DNA of 64,000 bases from Microcoleus sp. EPA2 (GCA_020882975.1 JAHRFD010000002.1:132039-196038), one strand, 5' to 3'. Counted from the stretch's first letter, positions 43,001 through 52,727 are shown. Numbers and translations are program-made. Notes: generated from the letters alone by a model not told the origin.

Positions 43001-44884
43001 CGCTTTCAAAATGCCCAGCATCCCGATAATTGCCTCGATGGATCGCTCTAGGCAAATCCCCACCAAAACTTCCGCACTCACCCCAATTTTTTGCAAGTAA
43101 CTGGCTAATTTGTTGCTGCGGATATTTAGCTCTCGATAGGAAATCTGTTGTTCTCCAAATACCAAAGCTACCGCATCGGGAGTGCGCTGGGCTTGAAGTT
43201 CAAATAACTGGTGAACGCCTAAATTCTGGGAAAAACTTACCTGATTTTTATTGTATTCAACTAACACTAACTCTCGTTCAGTTGCCGTCAGAATTTCTAA
43301 ATTGGCAATCTGAGCATCGGGGTTGGCAACAATACTGGACAACAGGGTTTCAAAATGCTCCAGCATCCGCACAATGGTAGCTTCATCAAACAAATCCGCG
43401 CTGTAAATTACAAAACCGCTAATGCCATCGGCAGAATCAACCCACAGTTTACGATCGGGCGATCGCTCCCACAAATGAAACTCCAAATCGAACCGAGCCG
43501 TCCCCGCATCCAACTGCTGTGGCCTTAGCGTCAATCCCGGCAATTTTAACTGGTCCGCCGGGGCGTTTTGCAGCGCAAACACCACCTGAAATAGGGGATT
43601 TTGATTCAAAGCGCGATCGGGATGCAGTTCCTCCACCAGCTTTTCAAAGGGCACATCTTGGTGCGCGTAAGCTCCCAATGCGACTTCTTTTACCCTGTGT
43701 AAAAGTTCCCGAAAACTGGGGTTTCCTGATAAGTCAGTTCGCAGCACCAAACTGTTGACAAAAAATCCAATTAATGCTTCAATTTCACTGCGGTTACGAT
43801 TGGCGATCGGAGTTCCCACTGCAATATCTGACTGCTGCGAATAGCGAAAAAGCAGCGTTTGAAAAGCCGCTAACATTGTCATAAATAACGTTACTTCTTC
43901 GCGCTGGCTCAAAGTTTCTAAACCCTCGCTCAATTGTTTTGGCAGTTGCAAAAACAGCCGTTTTCCCCGGTAACTTTGAATTGCAGGGCGCGGGCGATCG
44001 GTTGGCAAGTTCAACATCGAAACACCATCTAACTGCCGCCGCCAATAAGCCAACTGAGCTTCTAAAACATCCCCTTGCAGCCGATCGCGCTGCCACCGTG
44101 CAAAATCAGCATACTGAATAGATAATTCCCGTAAAGGCGAAGGTTTTTGACTAGAAAAAGCCGGATAAAGCACCCCCAATTCCCGAATCAGCACCCCGAT
44201 CGACCACCCATCAGACACAATGTGGTGCATATTCAGCATCAGCAAATATTCCGCTTCACTTAACTGCAATAAAGTCACGCGCAGTAGCGGGCCCGTCGCC
44301 AAATTAAAAGGCCACTGAGCCTCCTGAGTCATCAATCGATCGGCCTCAATGTCTCGTTTGGCTGGCGGCCAATTGCACAAATCCAAAACAGCGATCGGCA
44401 CATCAAAAGCAGCCACTATCTTTTGAACTGGCTGCCCGTTTACCGCCACAAAAATCGTCCGCAAAGCTTCATGACGGCGGACAATTTCATTAAAACTTTC
44501 TTGCAGTGCCGCAAAATCGATCGCCCCCGTCATCAGCACCGCCGCCGGAACATTATAAAACGGATTGTTAGGCACTAATTTATCCATAAACCACAGCCGC
44601 TGCTGTGCAAAAGAAAGCGGTAAAATTCCTTCCCGCGACACAGGCACGATGTTGGCATTAGTAGAATTAGCAGCCTTTAAAAAAGCAATTATTTCGTCTT
44701 TTCTCTTAAAAATTTCTGCCCTTATTTCCCCAGTCAAAACTCCTTCAGGAGCATTGCAGTGCAGGATTGTCCCCTCAATCAACACATTGATATCCAAACT
44801 GCGGAGGCGAGATAAAAAATCAACCAACCCACTGACGGAATCTCCGACTTGTGACGGTAAACTGGACATTTCTGGCTCTGGCAT
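40004..44884 (-). CDS. NRPS module TubC docking - C - A - N-methyltransferase - PCP
   Basis: 1,626-residue synthetase. An N-terminal TubC-type docking domain (about residues 15-70) precedes a C domain (HHIVSDGWS ~220). The A domain has YTSGSSGKPKG (~713) and the hand-read code DAWFLGNVV, identical to the classical Leu code. Inserted before the end of the A domain is a SAM methyltransferase (VLEIGCGTGLLLF ~1,093, GTDFSP), as in N-methylating modules. A PCP follows with FFELGGHSLLATQL (Ser ~1,553). Predicted extender: N-methyl-Leu. It works upstream of the split module; spacing 45 bases. A short GC-rich repeat is inserted in frame in the methyltransferase part (40,901-41,027). Confidence 0.95.
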   Translation of the reverse strand: MPEPEMSSLPSQVGDSVSGLVDFLSRLRSLDINVLIEGTILHCNAPEGVLTGEIRAEIFKRKDEIIAFLKAANSTNANIVPVSREGILPLSFAQQRLWFMDKLVPNNPFYNVPAAVLMTGAIDFAALQESFNEIVRRHEALRTIFVAVNGQPVQKIVAAFDVPIAVLDLCNWPPAKRDIEADRLMTQEAQWPFNLATGPLLRVTLLQLSEAEYLLMLNMHHIVSDGWSIGVLIRELGVLYPAFSSQKPSPLRELSIQYADFARWQRDRLQGDVLEAQLAYWRRQLDGVSMLNLPTDRPRPAIQSYRGKRLFLQLPKQLSEGLETLSQREEVTLFMTMLAAFQTLLFRYSQQSDIAVGTPIANRNRSEIEALIGFFVNSLVLRTDLSGNPSFRELLHRVKEVALGAYAHQDVPFEKLVEELHPDRALNQNPLFQVVFALQNAPADQLKLPGLTLRPQQLDAGTARFDLEFHLWERSPDRKLWVDSADGISGFVIYSADLFDEATIVRMLEHFETLLSSIVANPDAQIANLEILTATERELVLVEYNKNQVSFSQNLGVHQLFELQAQRTPDAVALVFGEQQISYRELNIRSNKLASYLQKIGVSAEVLVGICLERSIEAIIGMLGILKAGGAYLPLDPTYPRDRLNLMLADGRVPVVLTRREFELEANREISESGEIYNPILVYLDRIWEIVDRENPDNPTAPVAAANLACVIYTSGSSGKPKGVQIEHRNLLNLIFWHQQEFAISAGDRTSQIAGIAFDAFGWEIWPALAAGASIYLAEDEIRISPDRLREWLLSNQITVSFVPTPLAEQLLLLDWPLNSALRILLTGGDKLRQYPSANHSFQVVNNYGPTENTVVATSGIIPVRNGGDTAPAIGRAIANVQVYVLDPHLHPVPVGIAGELYLGGCGVARGYLNRPELTQEKFIPHPFAVKSELQEPIKPSQLYKTGDLVRYRKDGNLEFLGRCDEQVQIRGFRIELGEIESVLAQHPAVLQTVVTACPDGKGEKHLVAYIALNPEFNIAETTEIQQLQAEQVLQWQMLYGETYKQPAIDTDPTFNITGWNSSYTGEPIPPEQVRQWAHNQAAQILKLQPDRVLEIGCGTGLLLFQIAPHCTQYCGTDFSPQSIDYIQQHLGDRDLANVTLLHKMASDFEGIETAAFDAIILNSVVQYFPSIDYLLQVIKGAVKAAIPGGYIFIGDVRSLPLLTAFHTAVELYRSPPATTVQQLQQRVQMQIFQETELVIDPDFFKALKHRFPQIEGVEIELLRGEFHNELTQFRYNAILHLASEIEPPNSPDEGGIFGGNHGGIAPTENQNLVGAVPPYPPRPTHGDFQTEDLTAAKVRQILVENQPDIFRISHVPNPRVAAAVQAAEWLSNSEKFKTVFQLQKALEQLPNLGIEPEIWYALDVPYTVHISWSNPSNKGCYDVVFVRGEARDFELAETFTRPRPWHSYANNPLQAKAARKLVPQLQAYLAAKLPEYMVPAAFAVLESLPLTPNGKVDRRALPAPELVKLESVASYAAPQTPTEEVLARIWMEVLGIKRVGIRDNFFELGGHSLLATQLVSRVRDACGVELPLRCVFEAPTIVGLSELVDGLKQNNAQIKSPALVPVSRDNRRVKLSSLNIESKEK
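40901..41027 (-). repeat. In-frame palindromic repeat in the NRPS gene
   Basis: Alternating C-runs and G-runs (GGTACGGGGGCACCGCCCC, CCCCCCTTCGTCAGGGG) encode a Pro/Gly linker (PPNSPDEGGIFGGN, VGAVPPYPPRP) within the methyltransferase/A boundary. Same style as in murE and the kinase. Confidence 0.78.
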
Positions 44885-45354
44885 TTTCAGTTATCCTGCG
44901 ATCGCTTTGGCAAATTAATAAAATAATTGTTTTTCATCACATTAATCATACTCAATCAGGTTAAATTAACGCGCTACGCTTAAGAACACGGCGCTACCCA
45001 TTGGTATCAACTTCAGACTAAAACTCTCAGTCTCTCTCGCTTGTAGCGAAGTATAGATTACCCTCGCATCCGCACCCCCCAAGGGGGAAAGAAGGGGGAC
45101 GAAAGACAATATTTCTTGTCCCCCCCTTATTAAGGGGGGTTAGGGGGGATCTAGACTCGGCTATAAACAAGAGATACATAACGTTTTCCAGAGTTATGTT
45201 GACACTAATAGGCACTGTTGTGTCCCTAAAAATATAACGTCGAATTAATCAGATTAGATATCAAAGTTTATCTCACTTTAGGCCCACTTGAATATAACTT
45301 AAGTATGATATTGTTAGACCAAGCCACCAAAATTCGCTCGCAAGGTTTCAGCTT
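44885..45354. repeat. Intergenic region with palindromic repeat at 45,119-45,153
   Basis: 470 bases between a divergent NRPS gene and the hydrolase gene. Contains CCCCCCCTTATTAAGGGGGG plus the GTTAGGGGGGAT tail, belonging to the dispersed family. Promoters for both genes are expected here. No gene recognised. Confidence 0.6.
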
Positions 45355-46464
45355 ATGCCGTTCATGCCAATCAATTTCCTGCTCGTAGGGCTGATGGGAC
45401 TGCTGTCCTTCGGAATACTGGGCGGAGGTATCTACATTCTTTACGAATGGTACATCGGCGAACTTATAGCAACGTCCTATTTAGTTAGCGGAATATTAAT
45501 AGTTCTTTGGTCTTTTGGCGGCCGTTTTATGAGCTTAACTCTGTTTCGCCGCCCCGGATCTGACGAACCGAAGCCAACGCGGACGGGTATGGTGCAGCGG
45601 TTAAAAAGGCCAGATGGCACTGTTTTACAAGTAGAATTCTACGGCCCGGAAGACGGACAGCCGATTATTTTATCGCACGGTTGGGGGCCAAACAGTATGG
45701 TTTGGTATTACGCAAAAAAGCAATTGAGCGATCGATTTCGAGTGATAGTTTGGGACTTGCCAGGCCTGGGAAAATCCACTCGACCGAAAAACAGCGATTA
45801 CTCCTTAGAAAAACTTGCCCGCGACCTCGAAGCCGTCGTTGCCATAGCCGGAGACAAACCAGTTTTCCTGCTGGGACACAGCATGGGAGGCATGATTTCC
45901 CTAACATTTTGTCGCCTATTTCCAGAACATCTCGGCTCCAGAGTAGCGGGTTTAATCCTAGTAGATACCACTTATACAAATCCCCTAAAAACCAGCATTT
46001 TTAGCCCATTGTTGCGAGCTTTGCAAAAGCCTTTGCTAGAACCGATATTGCACATCGCCACGATTCTTTCCCCGATTTTTTGGCTGATGACTTGGCAGAG
46101 TTACCTCAACGGTTCGCTATACCTCAGCGTAGAAATATCCGGCTTTAAAGGTACAGAAACTCGCGGTCAATTAGACTTTTCAGCATTCTTATCAGCCTTG
46201 GGTTCCCCCCGCGTTCTCGCCCTTGGCACCCTGGCAATGTTCAAATACGATGAAACAAAAACTTTGCCCACAATTCCCGTTCCAGTGCTAGTTATCTGCG
46301 GCAATTCAGATATTGTTACTCTCCCCGCTGCCAGCCAGCGAATGAAAGCAGAATTGCCTCAAGCAGAACTGATTGCTTTAAAGCCGGGAGGACACATGGC
46401 ACTGATGGAAAAAAACCAGCAGTTTGCGGAAGTTGTCAGGGCTTTTTGCGCTTCGCGATCGTGA
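45355..46464 (+). CDS. Membrane-anchored alpha/beta hydrolase
   Basis: 369 residues. Two N-terminal membrane helices (about 5-30 and 40-55) precede a lipase/esterase-like alpha/beta hydrolase core with HGWGPNSMVW and the nucleophile elbow LLGHSMGGMISL. The late Asp is in ICGNSDIV, and the His in GGHMALMEK completes the triad. It lies between NRPS genes on the opposite strand, so it may act on the peptide (hydrolysis, deacylation) or be unrelated. Substrate unknown. Confidence 0.85.
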   Translation: MPFMPINFLLVGLMGLLSFGILGGGIYILYEWYIGELIATSYLVSGILIVLWSFGGRFMSLTLFRRPGSDEPKPTRTGMVQRLKRPDGTVLQVEFYGPEDGQPIILSHGWGPNSMVWYYAKKQLSDRFRVIVWDLPGLGKSTRPKNSDYSLEKLARDLEAVVAIAGDKPVFLLGHSMGGMISLTFCRLFPEHLGSRVAGLILVDTTYTNPLKTSIFSPLLRALQKPLLEPILHIATILSPIFWLMTWQSYLNGSLYLSVEISGFKGTETRGQLDFSAFLSALGSPRVLALGTLAMFKYDETKTLPTIPVPVLVICGNSDIVTLPAASQRMKAELPQAELIALKPGGHMALMEKNQQFAEVVRAFCASRS

Positions 46465-46658
46465 CTTTTCGCTACCGTCAACTTCACGGGCTGACGAGGT
46501 GACGGGGTGATATTATGATGCTAGCCATCGTCCTGTATTCATCTCTCTTATCTCCCTTCGCGTCATGAGCGCCTTCGCGGTTAAATCATTCCGATACAAC
46601 CGGAATTGATATAACAGCTCATCAAACGCAAAATACAGCAAATAATCGGTGTGTCCGC
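46465..46658. repeat. Inverted copy of the dispersed CACAGAG-type repeat
   Basis: TTCGCGTCATGAGCGCCTTC then GCGGTTAAATCATTCCGATA then CAACCGGAATTGATATAAC, nearly repeated at 51,040-51,096. It separates the convergent hydrolase and NRPS genes. No gene recognised. Confidence 0.65.
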
Positions 46659-49600
46659 TCAAAATTCCAAATCTTCTCTCACATCTGTCGGCTGTGAAAT
46701 TTGTTGACTTTTCGCCGCCCAACACACAGTTTCCATATATTTTGCCAGACTCTCCACCGTCGGTGTCTCAAACAAATTTCTGACAGACAATTCGATTTTA
46801 AAAGCATCTCGGATACGGGAAATTAACTGAGTTGCTAGCAGCGAATGCCCACCCAATTCAAAAAAATTATCACCCACACTTACTTGCTTTTTTCCCAAAA
46901 CTTGAGCCCAAATTTTAGTCAGCACTTGTTCTACTTCCGTCCTAGGCGCTACATAATTTGCTGGAATATCGCCCGTTTCTGCATCTATCTTCAGTAACAC
47001 CGCGCGATCGACTTTGCCGTTAGGAGTCAGCGGCAGGGATTCCAGCACCGCCAAAGTTTTTGGCACCATATACCCCGGCAGTTTCTGTTGCAAAAATTGC
47101 CGCAAATTAGGCGATCGCAGTTTGTAATTAATCCCCTCAACCACCACATAAGCAGCCAAATACCTGTCTCCCGGCACATCTTCCCGCACAATTACCGCCG
47201 CAGCTTTCACTCCCGGATACTGCTTCAGCACTGCTTCAATTTCTCCCAACTCGATGCGGTATCCGCGCATCTTTACCTGACTGTCAATCCGCCCTAAAAA
47301 TTCGATATTTCCATCAGGGAGATAGCGGGCTAAATCCCCAGTTTTATAAATTTTTAAATTAGCAGATTCTCCTAACTCAGAATTGATAGTAACAGGATTG
47401 GGAATAAATTTTTCTGCTGTTAAATCGGGACGGTTGAGATAGCCCTGGGCCAGTCCGTCGCCGCCCAGGTACAGTTCGCCCGGAATGCCGATCGGCACTG
47501 GCTGCAAATCGCTATCCAATAGGTAAATCTGCGTGTTGGCGATGGGTTTGCCGATCGGCACTGACACTGCGGCTTCCGGTACATCTACCACGCAGTAAAA
47601 AGTAGAAAAACTGGTATTCTCAGTCGGGCCGTAAACGTGAATTAAATGTTTGGGCGACCCTTGTTTGAGAACTTCTCGCACGCATTTGGGATCGGCAACT
47701 TCTCCTCCAAATAGCAGATATGTCAGCGAATCAAATGCTTGTGGAACCCTGCCAACAGTTTTGTGGAACAAGGCAGTAGTTAAGAACAAAACAGTAATTC
47801 CTTGTCGGCGAATTTCGGTGGCAAACTCGCGTGGCTCTAGCATGGTTTCTGTATTAATTATCACCAACCCAGAGCCGTTGAGCAAAGCTCCCCAAATCTC
47901 GAAGGTAGCTGCATCAAATGAAGTGTTTGAGACTTGAGCCACCTTATCTGAAGGTGATAAATTAACGTAATTTGTATTGATAACCAGCCGATTTACAGCT
48001 TTGTGCGAAACGGCAACACCTTTGGGTTGGCCGGTAGAACCGGATGTATAAATAACGTAAGCTAGATTATCTGAGGTGGTAGTGTTGGCGAGATTTTCCG
48101 CGCTTTTGGTGGCGAGAATTTCCCGATCGCCCAAATTAACAATCGCCCCCTGAAATTCTGCAAACTGAGCCGCCAACTTTGACTCTACCAACAATACATT
48201 AACTCCAGCATCTGCTAACATAAAATTGAGGCGATCGCCTGGATAAGTCGGGTCTAAAGGCAAGTAAGCTCCCCCAGCTTTCAGAATCGCCAACATACCG
48301 ACAATGTTATCGGGCGATCGTGCCGCGCACAGCCCCACCAAAACCCCCGCATTCACCCCCAATTTTCGCAAATAATGTGCTAGTTGATTGCTGCGACAGT
48401 TGAGTTCTCCATAAGTAAATTGTTGCCCTGCACCACTGAGGGCGATATCGCTAGAATGGCGATCGACTATCTCCTCAAATAACTCATGGACGCATTTATT
48501 TCTGGGATAATCCCTGCAAGTATTGTTCCATTCAACTAACAGCCGCTGCCGTTGGGCTGGGTTCAATAACAGCAAGTTAGCAATTCGCTGTTCTGGGTTA
48601 GCAACAATGCTTGACAAAAGCATCTTAAAATGTTCCAACATCCTGCTAATTGTGGCTCGATCGAACAAATCGGTGTTGTAGATAGCCGCGCCTCTGAGAC
48701 TGTCAGCATACTGCCAATCTTTCCCGTAGAAATTCCTGAAACTATCCGCAGCATCCCACAAGTGCAATTCCAAATCGAAACGCGCCGTTTTCACTTCCAA
48801 ATTGACATAACTCAACTTCAAACCAGGCAATTGTAGAGGCTGCAAAGGCGCATTTTGCAGGCTGAATACCACCTGAAACAGCGGATTTTGATGCAAATAA
48901 CGCTGCGGCTGCAATTCCTCCACCAGTTGCTCGAAAGGCACATCTTGGCGGGCGTAAGCCGACATCGTTACTTCCCGAACTCGGTTTAAAAATTCTCGAA
49001 AAGTCGGGTTTCCCGATAAGTCACTTCGCAGCACTAAAGTATTGACAAAAAAACCGATTAACCCTTCAATTTCGCTGCGGTTGCGGTTGGCGATCGGACT
49101 GCCCACTGCAATATCCAACTGCTGCGAATAGCGGGACAGCAAAACTTGAAATGCTGCTAGCAAAGTCATAAACAAAGTCGCACCTTCTCGCTGGGCCAGC
49201 CCTTTCAATTCACTGCCCAGGTGTGGCGCTAGCTCAAAAAATTCCGTAGCACCCCGGTAGCTTTGGGCGGCTAATTTAGGTCGATCGACTGGCAAATTCA
49301 GCGGCTGAATACCCGCCAACTGCTGCCGCCAATAAACCAACTGATTTTCTAATACTTCCCCCTGCAAACATTGGCGCTGCCATTCGGAAAAATCGGCATA
49401 TTGCAGCGGCAATTCCGGCAGTTGCGAAGGTCGATCGCCAACCAAGGCTGTATAGATAATTTCCAGTTCCCGAATCAAAACTCCGATCGACCAATCATCG
49501 GCTACAATATGGTGCATATTTATTGATATAATATGCTCAGTTTCCGACAAACAAATCAGCACCGCACGCAGCAGCGGTGACACCGATAAATCAAAAGGTA

Positions 49601-49973
49601 TTTCCGCCTCTAATTGAGCTAATTTAATGGCTTCTACTTCCCGTATTTCTGGGGGAAATGTTCGCAAATCAGCTATATTTAAAACAAACTTGGAAGTAGG
49701 AGAAATTACTTGTATGGGCTGTCCGTCTACCGCTGCAAAAGTCGTCCGCAAAACTTCATGTCTCTGCACAATTTTCCCGATCGCCCTTTCCAGACAATCT
49801 CGATCGAGGGCACCAGTCAAGCGCAGTGCAGTTGTCACGTTGTAAAAAGGATTGTTCGGCGATAATTGGTTGAGAAACCACAATCGCTGCTGGGCAAAAG
49901 ATGCCGGAAATACGAACACTTCTGCTGCTTCAGAAATCTTGATTTGGTGTCGATCGTCCCCAATTTCACTCAT
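46659..49973 (-). CDS. NRPS module C - A - PCP
   Basis: 1,104-residue synthetase, first of the three minus-strand NRPS genes. It has a C domain (FPASFAQQRLWFLNQL; HHIVADDWS, with DDW in place of the usual DGW), an A domain with YTSGSTGQPKG (~643) and HVYGPTEN, and a PCP FFELGGHSLLATQL (Ser ~1,043). The A code read by hand is DAFFLGVSF, close to Ile/Val codes. An initial module starting with a C domain suggests acylated or otherwise primed initiation, or an upstream partner elsewhere. The A domain carries RLNFMLADAG at the position where the third NRPS is split. Confidence 0.95.
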   Translation of the reverse strand: MSEIGDDRHQIKISEAAEVFVFPASFAQQRLWFLNQLSPNNPFYNVTTALRLTGALDRDCLERAIGKIVQRHEVLRTTFAAVDGQPIQVISPTSKFVLNIADLRTFPPEIREVEAIKLAQLEAEIPFDLSVSPLLRAVLICLSETEHIISINMHHIVADDWSIGVLIRELEIIYTALVGDRPSQLPELPLQYADFSEWQRQCLQGEVLENQLVYWRQQLAGIQPLNLPVDRPKLAAQSYRGATEFFELAPHLGSELKGLAQREGATLFMTLLAAFQVLLSRYSQQLDIAVGSPIANRNRSEIEGLIGFFVNTLVLRSDLSGNPTFREFLNRVREVTMSAYARQDVPFEQLVEELQPQRYLHQNPLFQVVFSLQNAPLQPLQLPGLKLSYVNLEVKTARFDLELHLWDAADSFRNFYGKDWQYADSLRGAAIYNTDLFDRATISRMLEHFKMLLSSIVANPEQRIANLLLLNPAQRQRLLVEWNNTCRDYPRNKCVHELFEEIVDRHSSDIALSGAGQQFTYGELNCRSNQLAHYLRKLGVNAGVLVGLCAARSPDNIVGMLAILKAGGAYLPLDPTYPGDRLNFMLADAGVNVLLVESKLAAQFAEFQGAIVNLGDREILATKSAENLANTTTSDNLAYVIYTSGSTGQPKGVAVSHKAVNRLVINTNYVNLSPSDKVAQVSNTSFDAATFEIWGALLNGSGLVIINTETMLEPREFATEIRRQGITVLFLTTALFHKTVGRVPQAFDSLTYLLFGGEVADPKCVREVLKQGSPKHLIHVYGPTENTSFSTFYCVVDVPEAAVSVPIGKPIANTQIYLLDSDLQPVPIGIPGELYLGGDGLAQGYLNRPDLTAEKFIPNPVTINSELGESANLKIYKTGDLARYLPDGNIEFLGRIDSQVKMRGYRIELGEIEAVLKQYPGVKAAAVIVREDVPGDRYLAAYVVVEGINYKLRSPNLRQFLQQKLPGYMVPKTLAVLESLPLTPNGKVDRAVLLKIDAETGDIPANYVAPRTEVEQVLTKIWAQVLGKKQVSVGDNFFELGGHSLLATQLISRIRDAFKIELSVRNLFETPTVESLAKYMETVCWAAKSQQISQPTDVREDLEF

Positions 49974-50077
49974 CGGTTTTATTGCTAAAATAGCACTATC
50001 GAGCTGCCTAACTCCTGATAAAGTTATCTAAGCATAACAAGTTATGGTAAAAATTGCCCGACAGGAGGTAAAGATTG

Positions 50078-50854
50078 ATGGGAGATGCCGATCGCATCTG
50101 GGAAAGCGCAGCCGCAGACTTAACAATATCGAGCACAGACATTCATATCTGGCGCGTTAATCTCGATCGACCCCCATCGCCGATCCAAAACTTAGCACAA
50201 ACCCTCTGTGATAGCGAATTACAGAGGGCAGAACGCTTTAGGTTCGATCGAGACAAAAACCATTTTATCGTTGGTAGAGGCGCGCTCCGAGCCATCCTGA
50301 GCCGCTATCTGAAAGTCGATCCCAACCTAGTCGAATTCAGTTACGGCCCCTGTGGCAAGCCAGAAATAGCCGCCAATTTGGACAGCACACTTAGTTTTAA
50401 CTTGTCTCACTCTCAAGGCTTAGCTTTATATGCCCTGACTCGCAGCCGCCAAATCGGAGTAGATATCGAAAAAATCCGTCCCGTTCCCCAGATGGAGTCA
50501 ATTGCTGAGCGGTTTTTTTCCCCCCAAGAAAACACCGCATTTAAGACAGTTTCAGCCGAGGAAAAATTAGCCGCATTTTTTAATTGCTGGACTCGCAAAG
50601 AAGCTTACATAAAGGCGATCGGAGACGGATTGAGCTTTCCCCTCCATCGGTTTAGTGTTTCCCTAACTCCAGGGGAACCCGCACGGCTGTTGGACGTAGA
50701 GCTTGATGCCCTAGGGGATAGCTTCGCCGCGCGTACAGCACCGAATTTATGGTATTTAAAAGCGCTGATTCCTGCACCAAATTATCTCGCAGCAATTGCT
50801 GTAGAAACAGGGGGTACACAGTTGACTTGCCACCATTGGTTAGAACTGGATTGA
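50078..50854 (+). CDS. 4'-Phosphopantetheinyl transferase, Sfp/HetI type
   Basis: 258 residues. It transfers the phosphopantetheine arm of CoA onto carrier proteins such as the PCPs of the neighbouring synthetases. Key elements are FNLSHSQGLALYAL, the Mg-binding IGVDIEKIRP, and FNCWTRKEAYIKAIGDG. The start is ATG 50,078 with AGGAGG 9 bases upstream; a TTG one codon earlier is possible. Divergent from the first NRPS gene, with only ~104 bases between the starts, so the promoters are linked. Confidence 0.93.
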   Translation: MGDADRIWESAAADLTISSTDIHIWRVNLDRPPSPIQNLAQTLCDSELQRAERFRFDRDKNHFIVGRGALRAILSRYLKVDPNLVEFSYGPCGKPEIAANLDSTLSFNLSHSQGLALYALTRSRQIGVDIEKIRPVPQMESIAERFFSPQENTAFKTVSAEEKLAAFFNCWTRKEAYIKAIGDGLSFPLHRFSVSLTPGEPARLLDVELDALGDSFAARTAPNLWYLKALIPAPNYLAAIAVETGGTQLTCHHWLELD

Positions 50855-51110
50855 ATTTAATTCAACCACAATCTCATCATCCCCCATAATACCATTTTCA
50901 TAAAGTCCTACTACAGATGTAGTTCAAAGCCCCCCCTTAGTAAGGGGGGGTTGGGGGGGTAGATATGTAACTTTATGAAATTGGTATAATACCAAATCCT
51001 CTCTTCATCGTCCTGTATTAAACTCTCTCTTCTCTTCCTTCGCGTCATAAGCGCCTTCGTGGTTAAATCATTCCGATACAACCGGAATTGATATAACTAA
51101 GGATCGATCC
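50855..51110. repeat. Intergenic region with two dispersed repeats
   Basis: C-run/G-run palindrome CCCCCCTTAGTAAGGGGGGG at about 50,931-50,962, then a diverged copy of the 46,540-46,615 repeat at 51,010-51,096. No gene recognised. Confidence 0.65.
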
Positions 51111-52727
51111 CTATTGCAGCGGCAAAAATACCGTCATCACCTCACCCTTTTGCGGCCGCTGACGAATCACCAATTTTCCCCCAGCAGCCCGAAATAAATT
51201 CTTAGTCACGCTCAAATTTAAACTCAAACTTCCTGTTTCTGGCTGCACCATCAACAAAGGTCCGATCGACCGCAAAGGACTATTAGCCTTAGTGGCAAAA
51301 GTTGAGGTATCATTACCTTCCGATAAATGTTCTGATTCCAACTGCAACTTTAACTGATTTCCCGCCAATGTTACCCCCACTTGAATGTGACTCCCCGATG
51401 GCAAAGTGCGAGTAAAATTTTCAATCAAACCAGTTAAAACCTGGTCTAACATAGTCGGATCGCTAACTACTGTCGGCAATTTTTTCGGGACAATTACTTC
51501 CAAGGTATGATTCCGCTGACTTGCTTGTTTTTGCCAGCGCGGAATGCTATCAAGCAGCACTTCACCGAGGGACATGGCTGTTAGTTGTACACCGGAATTT
51601 TTCGCTTGAGACATTTCCATCTCTACAGCCCGGAAAATTAAGCCGAAGCGATCGATCTGAGCGGTACACTCGGCATCAATCATTTCCAAACGCTTGACTA
51701 CCACAGCATCTAGTTTGGGACGTTTCAGCAACAATCTAGTGAGAGTGCGAATCGTAGCCAAGGGAGTGCGGACTTCGTGGGCGATCGCCTGTAGCAATTC
51801 CACCTCTTTAGTAGCGTGAGGAATCGGAGGTTTACAGTTGAGATTCTTCCCCTGTAATTTTTCATGCCTGTCTCTCAAACTATCATCAATTCTTTCCTCT
51901 TTAAATCGACCTGTTTCTTCTTTCCCAATCGGCAAATTATGCAACAACAAGCGACTGAACTGCATGACTGTTTTATAATTTGGTTCCACAGGATAAAACT
52001 GCTGAAAAATTGCATCTAATTTAGTAGAATGAGCAGTAAATTGACTCACATCTAAATTGATGGTGCTGTCAAAATTTCCTAGCAAACCTTCACTTTCAGT
52101 CACCCTGCGTCGCAAAACTTCCCAAGCTTTCGCGACTACTTGGGGATCGAAAGAAAATAGAAAAGCTGGAATGCCCAGAGCATTTTCGCCTAAAACCATC
52201 ACCAGGCTAAAACTAGCTGTGAGAACCAAACAAAACTGCTCGTTAGCTAAAGGATCGCCCATCGCCAAAGCCAGTGCAGGCGCAGCAGCCGGGCCTGAAA
52301 TTTGCACGTCACCCGCCGGCAGTAAAGCTAAAGTTTGTCGAGTCCGAAAAGACCACAAAGCTGCATCGTTGTCGGGAATACTGGTAAAAATCCAATTGGC
52401 AAAGCCGGAAGCCACGGCTGGGTTAGTTAAAACGGAAGATGGACCCGATAGCACTAATCCATGGCAGGAATTCGGAACAGTTGAGGGACAATTTGTTCCG
52501 CAGGAATCAGTTTTTTGTTCCTGTTGTTGTCGAGCGAGCATTTGATTTAAAGTGGCGATCGCACCGTACCATTCCTGTTCCGCTTTCAGCCTGGAAGCCC
52601 CGCGACTACCTGGACAGCGATGGCGGTTGTTTTCTCCCGCCAACTTCCCATCACAGAAACTGAGCTCATGTTCTGGGCCAGAGGTGGCTAAAATTTCGCT
52701 TATTGTCGGTAAAAAGTAAGTATTCAC
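51111..52727 (-). CDS. Sensor histidine kinase, cyanobacterial
   Basis: 538 residues. The C-terminal kinase part shows HisKA with the phospho-His in LLQAIAHEVRTPLATIR (~residue 315). An ATPase domain follows that looks weakened: VVSDPTMLDQVLTGLIENF is a recognisable N box, but the usual G1 DxGxG box is not evident in the segment after GNQLKLQLE. The N-terminal 280 residues are a soluble sensory region of unrecognised family. No membrane helices. Cognate regulator not in the window. Confidence 0.82.
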   Translation of the reverse strand: MNTYFLPTISEILATSGPEHELSFCDGKLAGENNRHRCPGSRGASRLKAEQEWYGAIATLNQMLARQQQEQKTDSCGTNCPSTVPNSCHGLVLSGPSSVLTNPAVASGFANWIFTSIPDNDAALWSFRTRQTLALLPAGDVQISGPAAAPALALAMGDPLANEQFCLVLTASFSLVMVLGENALGIPAFLFSFDPQVVAKAWEVLRRRVTESEGLLGNFDSTINLDVSQFTAHSTKLDAIFQQFYPVEPNYKTVMQFSRLLLHNLPIGKEETGRFKEERIDDSLRDRHEKLQGKNLNCKPPIPHATKEVELLQAIAHEVRTPLATIRTLTRLLLKRPKLDAVVVKRLEMIDAECTAQIDRFGLIFRAVEMEMSQAKNSGVQLTAMSLGEVLLDSIPRWQKQASQRNHTLEVIVPKKLPTVVSDPTMLDQVLTGLIENFTRTLPSGSHIQVGVTLAGNQLKLQLESEHLSEGNDTSTFATKANSPLRSIGPLLMVQPETGSLSLNLSVTKNLFRAAGGKLVIRQRPQKGEVMTVFLPLQ

